From Microbispora sp. H13382 (GTDB lineage Bacteria; Actinomycetota; Actinomycetes; Streptosporangiales; Streptosporangiaceae): a DNA stretch of 64,000 nucleotides. The stretch is taken from NCBI RefSeq assembly GCF_014161445.1, contig NZ_JABBXA010000011.1:186001-250000 (forward strand), given 5' to 3'. The position numbers and the translations under genes were made by a program. How positions within the stretch are numbered: position 1 is the stretch's first letter; each line of letters begins with the position of its first letter. Shown here in pieces: positions 53,066 through 63,552 of this stretch. Under the pieces are notes generated by a model. That model saw nothing but the letters and a program-made list of their open reading frames with translations, was not told the origin of the DNA and searched no databases.

Positions 53066-55174
53066 GTGAAACTCTCAAAAACGCTGTTCCCGGGCATAGT
53101 GGCAGCCATTGCGCTCGCCCCGCTCGCGCTTACGGCGGCTCCCGCCTCCGCGGCCCCCGGCGGAGACCCCGATCTCCCCTGGCGTCGTGACCACTGGCCC
53201 CAGACCCAGCCCTGGCAGCGCGACCAGCCGGACGAGGCGCAGAACCTGCGCGGCCGCGCGTCCCGGGTCGTCGCGCCGATCGACCCGCAGAACTGGAAGA
53301 ACCCCGACCACATGACGTGGGCGGACTACAAGAAGATCCCGGGCACCGACTGGGCGAACCCCGCCGTGAAGGGGTCGACGCGCACCTTCAAGGGCGCGCT
53401 TGTGCTGGTGGACTATCCCAACCAGCCGTTCGTGGTCACCCAGCCGCGGAACTCGACCGTCTTCGGCAACCCCAGCGCCGAGGCCCACGACATCCCCCGT
53501 GGCCAGGTCGCCAAGTTCTACCAGGACTTCCTCAACACCCCCAACCAGCTCAACAAGGGCCACACCCTGCACGAGTACTGGATGGAGGACTCCGGCGGCA
53601 GGTACGGCGTCGACCTCACCGCCTTCGGCCCCTACACCATGCCGGGCAAGTCGCACGAGTACGCGATGGAGTACCAGCGTGACGCCTGCCCGGCGGGGGA
53701 CACCTGCACCAAGAACCTGCGCGCGGACGGCAAGGCCGCCTGGCTCGCCGACGTCGGCCAGGACGTCACCTCCCAGTTCGACTTCGTCTTCTATCTGAGC
53801 GCCGGTCAGGACGAGTCGTCGACCTGGCAGGAGTTCGGCATGATGAAGTTCCCCACCAAGGAGGACGTCACCGACGACTTCGGGCCGCCGGACCCGAACC
53901 TGCCCAACTGGTCCAGGACCCGCTACGTGGACTGGACGTCCTGGGCCGCCGGCTCGACGTTCTGGCCCAACGCGAACATCGGCGTCGACTCCGTTCAGGC
54001 CGAGAGCTCCGGCCAGGGGGTCTTCGCCCATGAGTTCAGCCACATCCTGGGCGTCCTGGACAACTACAACAACCCGTACGGCAACCCGCCGGTCCGGGCC
54101 TACACCGGCATCTGGGAGATGCTCAGCCGCGGCAGCTTCAACGGCCCCGGCGGCCCGCACAGCCGCTGGCTGATCCCGCCCACGGCGGGCGCGTCGATGG
54201 GCGCTCAGCACATGCTGCGCAACAAGATCAAGCTGGGCATCGTCGACGAGGAGAACGTCCTGCGCCTGTCGCGCGAGGCGCTCCGCGACTCCGGCCTGGT
54301 GGTCGCCAAGGTGACCGCACGCGAGATCCAGCCGGGCAAGGGCCGGCTGACCGGCGTCAACGTCTCCTTCGACACCGGCGACAAGTCCACCGGGTCGTGC
54401 AGCCAGCGGACCGACCCGCTCTGCGACGGCGGCGGCTACGACAACTACACAGTGGAGGTCGTCGACCGGATCGGCAGCGACTCCTTCACCCCCGACTCCG
54501 GCGTGCTCCTGGCCAAGACCAAGAACCAGGACCGGGCGCCGTTCGAGTGGGTGATCGACGCCAATCCGCAGGACATCAACATGACCGACTACGTGCTGCC
54601 CGACGGCACCAAGGTCCCGATCACGATCGGCGACTACCGGCAGCTCGCCGACGCCCTCTTCCACGCGGGCACCGACTCGGGCAGCCAGTACGAGTACGTG
54701 GACCAGGTCAACCGCCTGCACTTCTACGTCACAGACGTGCAGCGCGACGCCAAGGGGACCCTGTCGTACACGGTGGCGATCAGGTCCCTCGACGGCGCGG
54801 GCCCGCAGAAGCGCGGCGTGAAGCTGCTGCCGGGCGCCGGCGTCCCCGCCGCCCAGAAGGGCGTGTCGATGTGCGGCTTCCCGCTGTTCAACACCGGCAA
54901 GGGCGCCTCAGCTCAGGGGCAACACCCCGAGGACGTCAGCGCGTACCTGAACAGTGACGTCTACCGGCTGAAGGCCGAGGTCGATGGGAACGGCTGGACC
55001 ACGATCACGCCCAACGCCCTCGCGGCCGTCGACTTCGGCGGCAAGGAGACCGTCACCGTCTTCGCCCAGCAGTCCGCGGGCGGCAGCCGTCACGCCACGG
55101 TGAAGCTCACGGCTACCTCCGAAAGCGACCCGTCCAAGACGATGACCGCCACCTGCCACGTCAACGCCGTCTGA
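53066..55174 (+). CDS. Secreted M6-family (immune inhibitor A-like) metalloprotease
   Basis: A 702-residue exported protease. The signal peptide (MKLSKTLFPGIVAAIALAPLALTAAPASA) precedes a propeptide-like region to about residue 120 and the M6 catalytic domain. The zinc motif is HEFSHILGVLDNY near residue 322, the HExxH variant with a downstream Asp. C-terminal beta domains with ValGlu/Cys segments follow (VEVVDRIGSDSF, TATCHVNAV). GTG 53066 lacks a Shine-Dalgarno site; a TATAGC at 53050 suggests a very short leader. The family degrades extracellular proteins. The PucR gene is divergent. Confidence 0.9.
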   Translation: MKLSKTLFPGIVAAIALAPLALTAAPASAAPGGDPDLPWRRDHWPQTQPWQRDQPDEAQNLRGRASRVVAPIDPQNWKNPDHMTWADYKKIPGTDWANPAVKGSTRTFKGALVLVDYPNQPFVVTQPRNSTVFGNPSAEAHDIPRGQVAKFYQDFLNTPNQLNKGHTLHEYWMEDSGGRYGVDLTAFGPYTMPGKSHEYAMEYQRDACPAGDTCTKNLRADGKAAWLADVGQDVTSQFDFVFYLSAGQDESSTWQEFGMMKFPTKEDVTDDFGPPDPNLPNWSRTRYVDWTSWAAGSTFWPNANIGVDSVQAESSGQGVFAHEFSHILGVLDNYNNPYGNPPVRAYTGIWEMLSRGSFNGPGGPHSRWLIPPTAGASMGAQHMLRNKIKLGIVDEENVLRLSREALRDSGLVVAKVTAREIQPGKGRLTGVNVSFDTGDKSTGSCSQRTDPLCDGGGYDNYTVEVVDRIGSDSFTPDSGVLLAKTKNQDRAPFEWVIDANPQDINMTDYVLPDGTKVPITIGDYRQLADALFHAGTDSGSQYEYVDQVNRLHFYVTDVQRDAKGTLSYTVAIRSLDGAGPQKRGVKLLPGAGVPAAQKGVSMCGFPLFNTGKGASAQGQHPEDVSAYLNSDVYRLKAEVDGNGWTTITPNALAAVDFGGKETVTVFAQQSAGGSRHATVKLTATSESDPSKTMTATCHVNAV

Positions 55175-55193
55175 CGCCATACAAAAGGCGAGC

Positions 55194-55226
55194 GGGCCCT
55201 TCCGGACGGTCCGTCCGGAAGGGCCC
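55194..55226. terminator. Strong bidirectional terminator
   Basis: GGGCCCTTCCGGACGG (55194-55209) pairs perfectly with 55211-55226, leaving a very tight loop, and TTTCACTC follows. It separates the convergent protease and purL genes. Confidence 0.85.
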
Positions 55227-55242
55227 TTTCACTCAATCGGAA

Positions 55243-57497
<2,255 letters not shown>

Positions 57498-57501
<4 letters not shown>

Positions 57502-58181
57502 GCGTTCACCAGCCTCTTGAGAATCGAGGTGAAGAAGTGCCGGCCGTCCACGCTGGGCGCGCCGGTCAGGTCCTCGACTGCGTGCTCCGGGTGGGGCATG
57601 AGACCGACGATGTTCCCGGCCTCGTTGGTGATGCCCGCGATGTCGTTGAGCGAGCCGTTCGGGTTGCCGCCGGCGTAGCGGAAGACCACCCGGCCCTCGC
57701 TCTCCAGCGCCGCGAGCGTGTCGGCGTCGGCGACGTAACGGCCCTCGCCGTGCTTGATCGGCAGCACGATCTCCTGGCCGTCGGTGAAGTCCGTCGTCCA
57801 CGCCGTACGCGTGCTCTCCACGCGGATGCGCTGGTCACGGCAGATGTAGTGGAGGCCCTCGTTGCGGGTCAGCGCGCCCGGCAGCAGGTGCGCCTCGCAG
57901 AGGATCTGGAAGCCGTTGCAGGTGCCGAGCACGGGCAGCCCGGCCTGGGCGGCCGGGATCAGCTCGGTCATGAGAGGGGAGAACCGGGAGATCGCCCCGC
58001 AGCGAAGATAGTCGCCGTAGGAGAACCCGCCGGGCAGGAAGACGGCGTCGACTCCCTTGAGGTCGTGGTCGGCGTGCCACAGGGGCACGGCCTCCGCTCC
58101 GGCCAGCCGTACGGCTCGCGCGGCGTCCTGGTCGTCGAGTGTTCCGGGGAAGGTGACGACGCCCACCCGGGCAGCGCTCAT
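57498..58181 (-). CDS. purQ: Phosphoribosylformylglycinamidine synthase glutaminase subunit
   Basis: A 227-residue class I glutaminase that supplies ammonia to PurL. The nucleophile Cys is in [11 protein letters not shown], the catalytic His-Glu in [11 protein letters not shown], and [15 protein letters not shown] opens the fold. ATG 58181 follows GGAGGG. The purL start overlaps its stop. A 169-base gap and an RsbW-like gene lie between purQ and purS, whereas purS directly precedes purQ in Streptomyces. Confidence 0.95.
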
Positions 58182-58350
58182 GACAGTTTTCCCTCCAAGG
58201 CGCACGCCACCGTCTCATGTGCCGGACGGCGGTCAGTGGCGGTACACCTCAGGGTATCGGAGCCGCCAAATGGGCTCCCCTCGCGGAGGCCACTACCGAT
58301 CACTCGTCACACCGGGTCCCCGGGCCCGGCGCGGTGCGTCGCCGGGGCCC

Positions 58351-58800
58351 TCAGACCCCGGCGAGATGCCGATCGAGGGTGAGGTGATGGGCGATGGCGT
58401 CCTCGTCCCAGTCGAGCTCCTTGCACAGGCGCACAGTGGTGCCGCGCCCGGGCGTGATGTCGAACGAGAGATCGTCCACGACGGCACGCATGATCAGGAT
58501 GCCCCGTCCGTTCTCGGTCTCCGCCGGCGGATACTGCCGGGGGATCATGTGCAGCCCCTCGCCTTCGTCGGCGACGCGCAACTCGCAGCGGCCGTTGCCG
58601 ATGGTGGCCATGACCTCGTAGCGGTTGGCGGGACCACCGTGCCGTACCGCGTTGGCGCACGCCTCGGACGTAGCCAGGAGTATGTCGGACACGCACTCCT
58701 CGGTCACTCCCAGAGACCGGAGCGCGTCTCCCACCACCCGGCGGACCATCGGGATGCCGATCGCATCTCGTGGCATCGCCAGTGAGAACTCAATATCCAC
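58351..58800 (-). CDS. RsbW-like anti-sigma serine kinase (HATPase)
   Basis: A 149-residue ATP-binding protein of the GHKL fold. The N box is LLATSEACANAVRHGG, the G1 box is VADEGEG and the G2 region is NGRGILIMRAVVDDLSF, followed by RGTTVRLCKEL, as in RsbW/SpoIIAB-type kinases that bind sigma factors and phosphorylate STAS proteins. GTG 58800 has GGGGAGGGG upstream. It lies between purS and purQ on the same strand; nothing suggests a direct role in purine synthesis. It could be paired with the STAS protein at 27216. Confidence 0.9.
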   Translation of the reverse strand: MDIEFSLAMPRDAIGIPMVRRVVGDALRSLGVTEECVSDILLATSEACANAVRHGGPANRYEVMATIGNGRCELRVADEGEGLHMIPRQYPPAETENGRGILIMRAVVDDLSFDITPGRGTTVRLCKELDWDEDAIAHHLTLDRHLAGV

Positions 58801-58974
58801 CGGACCCCTCCCCGGTGTCGAAGGTCACCAAGGTAGGCTTCCCCGATGAATCAGGGCTAACCGCAAAATCACGTCCCTGTTAATCAGGGCGTGGCGTATA
58901 GGTGGGTTCGAGAGGGACCGAAGCCCCATTTGGGGTTGATAAGCAGCGGCAATAGTGGTGTGAAATGCGCCACT

Positions 58975-59220
58975 TCACCTCTCGACGTGGATCGTGAAGT
59001 CCTCGATGACCGTGTTGGCGAGCAGGGTTTCGGCCATCTTTCGGACCTCCGAAAGCGCGGCCTCGTCGGCCGGGCCGTCCAGCTCCAGCTCGAACCGCTT
59101 GCCCTGCCGCACCCCGGCGACCCCGGAGAAGCCGAGTCGCGGCAGCGCCCGGGCGATCGCCTGGCCCTGCGGGTCGAGGATCTCCGGCTTGAGCATGACG
59201 TCGACGATGACGCGCGCCAC
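58975..59220 (-). CDS. purS: Phosphoribosylformylglycinamidine synthase subunit PurS
   Basis: An 81-residue protein that holds PurQ and PurL together. It reads MARVIVDVMLKPEILDPQGQAIARALPRLGFSGVAGVRQGKRFELEL, the PurS pattern with DPQGxAI, and ends in a TIHVER strand. GTG 59220 follows GGAGGAA. The usual neighbours purQ and purL lie 0.8 kb downstream on the same strand, with the RsbW-like gene in between. The operon may therefore be interrupted or include that gene. Confidence 0.93.
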   Translation of the reverse strand: MARVIVDVMLKPEILDPQGQAIARALPRLGFSGVAGVRQGKRFELELDGPADEAALSEVRKMAETLLANTVIEDFTIHVER

Positions 59221-59516
59221 GATGTTCCTCCAGTTCGAATAGGCCCGCCGGTATCGGGGGTCCGCCTGGGTCAAGCCTAGTGCCGCCCCGCCGCCTCGCC
59301 CCCTGTGGCCCCGGCACCGGGGGTGTGGCGTCTCACGGTCCGGGAATCGGAGAAGTGTGGACAGGCGGGCGGGGTCTTGCGCTACGGGGTGTGACTTCTG
59401 CCACGATGTCCACATATGCGCCCGGTCGCCCACCCCAGCGGCCGTACGCCAGACGACCCGGCCTTCCTGCGGGGGTGACCCCACCCGCGGGGGCCCGACA
59501 CGCACAGGAGTGGCAC

Positions 59517-60608
59517 GTGACAGCCGACGCCCCTCGTGGTGTAGACGCACCCCCGGAGCTCGTCCAACTGCTCACCCCGGAAGGGGAGCGGGTCGAGCAT
59601 CCCGACTACGACATCGAGCTGACCGCGGAGGAGGTCCGCTCCCTCTATCGCGACCTGGTCCTCGTCCGCCGCATCGACCTTGAGGCCGTCGCGCTCCAGC
59701 GGCAGGGGGAGCTCGGCATCTGGGCGTCCCTGCTCGGGCAGGAGGCCGCGCAGATCGGCTCGGGCCGGGCGCTCACGGACGCCGACATGGCCTTCCCCAC
59801 CTATCGCGAGCACGGCGTGGCCTGGTGCCGCGACGTCGACCCGGTCAAGCTGCTCGGCCTGTTCCGCGGCGTGAGCAACGGCGGATGGGACCCGGCCGAG
59901 CACAACTTCCACCTCTACACGATCGTCATCGGCTCCCAGACCCTGCACGCGGTCGGGTACGCCATGGGCGTCCAGCGCGACGGCGCCGAGGCGGCCACGA
60001 TCGTCTACTTCGGTGACGGCGCGACCTCCCAGGGGGACGTGAACGAGTCGTTCATCTGGGCCTCGGTGTTCAACGCCCCCGTCGTCTTCTTCTGCCAGAA
60101 CAACCAGTGGGCCATCTCGGAGCCGCTGGAGAAGCAGTCGAAGATCCCGCTGTACAAGAGGGCGTCCGGCTTCGGCTTCCCGGGGATCCGGGTCGACGGC
60201 AACGACGTGTTCGCCTGCCTCGCCGTGACCCGCCGGGCGCTGCAGAACGCCCGCGAGGGGCAGGGGCCCACGCTGATCGAGGCGTTCACCTACCGGATGG
60301 GCGCGCACACCACCTCCGACGACCCCACCCGCTACCGCCTCGCCGACGAGCTGGAGGCGTGGAAGCTGAAGGACCCCATCGAGCGGGTCAAGGCGTACCT
60401 GTTCAAGAACCAGCTCGCGGACCAGGAGTTCTTCGAGAAGATCGACGCCGAGGCGGACGCGCTCGGCAAGGACGTGCGAAGCCGGTGCCTGGCGCTGCCC
60501 GACCCGCCGCCCGGGGCTATCTTTGATCACGTGTACGCCGGCGCCCACGCACTCCTCGACGAGGAACGCGAGCAGTACCTGACCTACCTGGCGGGGTTCG
60601 AGCGATGA
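59517..60608 (+). CDS. 2-oxoacid dehydrogenase E1 alpha (pyruvate or branched-chain)
   Basis: A 363-residue thiamine-diphosphate enzyme subunit that decarboxylates pyruvate or a branched-chain 2-oxoacid. LYRDLVLVRRIDLEAVALQRQGELGIWASLLGQEAAQIGSG begins the fold, and the TPP motif runs from GDGATSQGDVNESF to the NNQWAIS about 26 residues later. The serine phosphorylation loop region YRMGAHTTSDDPTRYR is present. GTG 59517 with AGGAG six bases before is preferred; the open frame runs back to 59280 without a good start. The E1 beta gene overlaps by ATGA. Substrate class is not settled by sequence alone. Confidence 0.93.
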   Translation: MTADAPRGVDAPPELVQLLTPEGERVEHPDYDIELTAEEVRSLYRDLVLVRRIDLEAVALQRQGELGIWASLLGQEAAQIGSGRALTDADMAFPTYREHGVAWCRDVDPVKLLGLFRGVSNGGWDPAEHNFHLYTIVIGSQTLHAVGYAMGVQRDGAEAATIVYFGDGATSQGDVNESFIWASVFNAPVVFFCQNNQWAISEPLEKQSKIPLYKRASGFGFPGIRVDGNDVFACLAVTRRALQNAREGQGPTLIEAFTYRMGAHTTSDDPTRYRLADELEAWKLKDPIERVKAYLFKNQLADQEFFEKIDAEADALGKDVRSRCLALPDPPPGAIFDHVYAGAHALLDEEREQYLTYLAGFER

Positions 60609-61579
60609 CCACTCTGACTCTCGCCAAGGCGTTGAACGAGGGCCTCCGCCGCTCCATGGAGGACGACCCCAAGGTGCTCGTGATGGGAGAGGACGTCGGC
60701 AAGCTCGGCGGCGTCTTCCGCGTCACCGACGGCCTGCAGAAGGACTTCGGCGAGGACCGCGTGATCGACACGCCGCTCGCCGAGTCGGGCATCATCGGCA
60801 CGGCGATCGGCCTGGCGCTGCGCGGCTACCGGCCGGTGTGCGAGATCCAGTTCGACGGGTTCGTGTTCCCGGCCGCCGACCAGATCATCACCCAGCTCGC
60901 CAAGATGCCGCTGCGGTCGCTCGGCACGCTCAAGCTGCCCGTCGTCGTACGCATCCCCTGCGGCGGCGGCATCGGGGCGGTCGAGCACCACTCCGAGTCG
61001 CCCGAGGCGTACTTCACCCACACCGCGGGCCTGCGGGTGGTCGCGTGCTCGAACCCGGCGGACGCGTACACGATGATCCAGGACGCCGTCCGCTGCGACG
61101 ACCCGATCATCTTCTTCGAGCCGAAGCGCCGCTACTGGGACAAGGCCGACGTCGACCTCGCCGCCCCCGGCCTGCCACTCGACCGCGCCCGCACCGTACG
61201 GCAGGGCCGCGACGTCACGCTGGTCGCGTACGGGCCGATGGTGAAGACCTGCGTGGAGGCCGCCGCGGCGGCGGAGGAGGACGGGCGGAGCGTCGAGGTC
61301 GTCGACCTGCGCTCGCTCAACCCCCTCGACGTGGATGTCCTGACCGAGTCCGTGACGCGGACCGGACGGTGCGTCGTCGTCCACGAGGCCCCGGTCTACA
61401 CCGGCTTCGGGGCCGAGATCGCGGCGCGCGTCACCGAGCGCTGCTTCTACAGCCTGGAGGCGCCGGTGCTGCGGGTGGGCGGGTTCTCCACGCCCTATCC
61501 GCCGTCCCGGCTGGAGGACCACTACCTGCCCGACCTGGACCGCGTGCTCGACGCCGTGGACCGCTCGTTCGCGTACTGA
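60605..61579 (+). CDS. 2-oxoacid dehydrogenase E1 beta
   Basis: A 324-residue partner of E1 alpha, forming the heterotetrameric E1. LTLAKALNEGLRRSMEDDPKVLVMGEDVGKLGGVFRVTDGL carries the catalytic Glu, and IDTPLAESGIIGTAIGLALRGYRPVCEIQFDGF and RIPCGGGIGAVEHHSESPEAYF follow. The C-terminal transketolase domain (VTLVAYGPMVKTCVEAA, LRSLNPLDVDVL) is complete. It overlaps the E1 alpha stop and precedes E2 by 16 bases, so the three are one operon. Confidence 0.95.
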   Translation: MTTLTLAKALNEGLRRSMEDDPKVLVMGEDVGKLGGVFRVTDGLQKDFGEDRVIDTPLAESGIIGTAIGLALRGYRPVCEIQFDGFVFPAADQIITQLAKMPLRSLGTLKLPVVVRIPCGGGIGAVEHHSESPEAYFTHTAGLRVVACSNPADAYTMIQDAVRCDDPIIFFEPKRRYWDKADVDLAAPGLPLDRARTVRQGRDVTLVAYGPMVKTCVEAAAAAEEDGRSVEVVDLRSLNPLDVDVLTESVTRTGRCVVVHEAPVYTGFGAEIAARVTERCFYSLEAPVLRVGGFSTPYPPSRLEDHYLPDLDRVLDAVDRSFAY

Positions 61580-61595
61580 GGGGGAGGGATCTGCC

Positions 61596-63086
61596 ATGCT
61601 GCGCGAGTTCAGACTCCCCGACGTGGGCGAGGGACTGACCGAGGCCGAGATCGTCAAGTGGCACGTCGCCCCGGGCGACTCGGTGAAGATCAACCAGACG
61701 ATCGTGGAGATCGAGACGGCCAAGGCCGTCGTCGAGCTCCCGTGCCCGTACGAGGGCACCGTGTCCGCCCTGATGGTCGGCGAGGGCCAGACCGTCGACG
61801 TCGGCGCCCCGATCATCGCGGTGGACGACGGCGCGGGCGGTGACGGCGCCGGCGCGGGCCGGGATGCGCTGGCCGACGACATGGTTCCGGACGTGCGGAA
61901 CCGCGCTGAGGCCCACCAGGCTCAGCCGAAGGAGGAGCGCCAGCCGGTGCTGGTCGGGTACGGCGTCAAGACGAGCGCCACCCGCCGCCGCCCCCGCAAA
62001 CCGGCGTCGTCCGCTCCGCCCGCCGCGTCCGCTCCGCCCGCCGCGTCCGCTCCGCCCGCCGCGTCCGCTCCGCCCGCCGCGTCCGCTCCGCCGGTTCCGC
62101 CCGTCCGGACCGCCGCGCCCCCGCTGACCACTCCCGCTCCCGCTCCCGCTCCCGCCCCCGCCCCCGCCGTCGCGGGAGGGGGTGTCGGTGCGGCACACGG
62201 CAACGGCTCCGGGGCGTCCGTACGGGCGCGCGTCCTGGCGAAGCCGCCGGTCCGCAAGCTCGCCAAGGACCTCGGCGTGGACCTGACCACCCTCACGGGC
62301 ACCGGCCCCCGGGGGTCGATCACCCGGGCCGACGTGGAAGCGGCGGTGGCGGCGCCCGCCCTCGCACCGGCCGCCGGGCGCGACACGACCGCGCGAGAGG
62401 AGCGCATCCCGGTCAGAGGGGTCAGGAAGGCGACCGCGCAGGCGATGGTGGCCAGCGCGTTCTCGGCCCCGCACGTGACCGAGTGGCTCCAGGTCGACGT
62501 GACCGAGACGATGGAGGCGGTCCGGCGGCTGCGGACGCTGCCCGAGTTCGCCGAGGTCAAGGTCTCCCCGCTGCTCCTGGTCGCGAAGGCCCTGATCACG
62601 GCGGTGAAGCGGCACCCGATGGTCAACGCGTCGTGGACCGGCGAGGAGATCGTGGTCAAGCACTACGTGAACCTCGGCATCGCCGCGGCCACCGATCGGG
62701 GGCTGATCGTGCCCAACGTCAAGGACGCCGACGCGATGTCGCTGCCCGGCCTCGCCCGGGCGCTCGGCGACCTCACCGAGCGGGCGCGGGCCGGGAAGTG
62801 CCAGCCCGCCGAGCTGAGCGGCGGCACGATCACGATCACCAACGTCGGCGTCTTCGGCGTCGACGCCGGCACGCCGATCCTCAATCCGGGAGAGGTGGCG
62901 ATCCTCGCCGTGGGCCAGATCAGGGACATGCCCTGGGTGGTCGACGGGCAGCTCGCGGTCCGCAAGGTCACCACCCTGGCGCTGTCGTTCGACCACCGCG
63001 TGGTCGACGGTGAGCTCGGCTCCTACGTCCTGCGCGACGTCGGCGCCATGCTGGAGGACCCCCTCCGAATGCTCGCCTGGAGCTGA
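61596..63086 (+). CDS. Dihydrolipoamide acyltransferase (E2)
   Basis: A 496-residue E2 core protein. The lipoyl domain at the N-terminus has the lipoylated Lys in IETAKAVVELP. An Ala-Pro linker (about 130-195) follows, containing five SAPPAA-type units, then the peripheral-subunit-binding domain (RVLAKPPVRKLAKDLGVDLTTLTGTGPRGSITRADV) and the catalytic domain with FDHRVVDG near the C-terminus (His and Asp of acyl transfer). It assembles the complex that transfers acyl groups to CoA. ATG 61596 follows GGGAGGG. A terminator at 63102 closes the operon; no E3 gene is included. Confidence 0.95.
   Translation: MLREFRLPDVGEGLTEAEIVKWHVAPGDSVKINQTIVEIETAKAVVELPCPYEGTVSALMVGEGQTVDVGAPIIAVDDGAGGDGAGAGRDALADDMVPDVRNRAEAHQAQPKEERQPVLVGYGVKTSATRRRPRKPASSAPPAASAPPAASAPPAASAPPAASAPPVPPVRTAAPPLTTPAPAPAPAPAPAVAGGGVGAAHGNGSGASVRARVLAKPPVRKLAKDLGVDLTTLTGTGPRGSITRADVEAAVAAPALAPAAGRDTTAREERIPVRGVRKATAQAMVASAFSAPHVTEWLQVDVTETMEAVRRLRTLPEFAEVKVSPLLLVAKALITAVKRHPMVNASWTGEEIVVKHYVNLGIAAATDRGLIVPNVKDADAMSLPGLARALGDLTERARAGKCQPAELSGGTITITNVGVFGVDAGTPILNPGEVAILAVGQIRDMPWVVDGQLAVRKVTTLALSFDHRVVDGELGSYVLRDVGAMLEDPLRMLAWS
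62010..62093 (+). repeat. 18-bp tandem repeat in the E2 linker
   Basis: Four copies of an 18-base unit encoding SAPPAA plus a partial fifth. It lengthens the mobile swinging-arm linker; near-perfect nucleotide identity suggests recent expansion. Confidence 0.85.
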
Positions 63087-63101
63087 GCCGCACGCGCTTG
63101 G

Positions 63102-63136
63102 AAGGGCCGGGCACCCGAGGGGTGTCCGGCCCTTTT
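63102..63136 (+). terminator. Intrinsic terminator of the E1-E2 operon
   Basis: AAGGGCCGGGCACCC (63102-63116) pairs with GGGTGTCCGGCCCTT (63120-63134), a 15-bp stem with one G-U pair and a 3-base loop, followed by a TTTT run. Confidence 0.85.
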
Positions 63137-63313
63137 CCTGCGTCACCCAGGTGGCGCAGGTGTCAAGCGGGCTGCAAGTGACGTCCAAGACGCCGTCCGT
63201 AGCGTCTTCGCCGTAAGCGATCACCGGCCCCGGGAACGCCGGAGATCCGGGGGATCCTCGCCGCTGCGGGGGGACCAGGCAAGGCCGCGCGAGCGGCGAG
63301 AAAGGACGACATC

Positions 63314-63451
63314 ATGTCGAAGATCAGCATTGACGACATTCCGTTCGAGGGCGCGGAGCTGACCGACGCTGAGCTCGGCGAGGTCAGCGGCGGCCGCTGG
63401 TCGGTGAGCTGGTACATCGGCGGCAAGCCCGCCGAGTGGGTCAACAGCTGA
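63314..63451 (+). CDS. RiPP precursor peptide with double-Gly leader and Trp-rich core
   Basis: A 45-residue peptide starting at ATG 63314 with AAAGGA seven bases upstream. The leader (1-27) is acidic, ends with ELTDAELGEVSGG and resembles the LxxVSGG leaders of ribosomally made peptides cut after Gly-Gly. The core is the last 18 residues, RWSVSWYIGGKPAEWVNS, with three Trp, one Tyr, three Ser, one Lys38 and a single acidic residue Glu41. An ATP-grasp maturase gene follows, so it is the likely substrate. Known graspetides usually have several acidic acceptors and Thr/Ser/Lys donors in the core, which this lacks. The family is not one I can name. Confidence 0.85.
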   Translation: MSKISIDDIPFEGAELTDAELGEVSGGRWSVSWYIGGKPAEWVNS

Positions 63452-63467
63452 CCTGAGCTGATAGGGA

Positions 63468-63491
63468 CCCGCGGGTGAGACGACCCGCGGG
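63468..63491 (+). promoter_or_regulatory. Hairpin 1 between precursor and maturase
   Basis: CCCGCGGGT (63468-63476) pairs with ACCCGCGGG (63483-63491), a perfect 9-bp stem with a 6-base loop, 16 bases after the precursor stop. No T-run follows, so it may attenuate or stabilise RNA rather than stop transcription. Confidence 0.6.
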
Positions 63492-63500
63492 CCGCCCACA

Positions 63501-63533
63501 GGACGGCGGAGCGGACCTCCCGCTCCGCCGTCC
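63501..63533 (+). promoter_or_regulatory. Hairpin 2 between precursor and maturase
   Basis: GGACGGCGGAGCGG (63501-63514) pairs perfectly with CCGCTCCGCCGTCC (63520-63533), a 14-bp stem with a 5-base loop, ending 19 bases before the maturase GTG. It could set the ratio of precursor to enzyme by partial termination or 3'-end protection. Confidence 0.65.
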
Positions 63534-63552
63534 GCGCTTGACCGGAGTGAAC

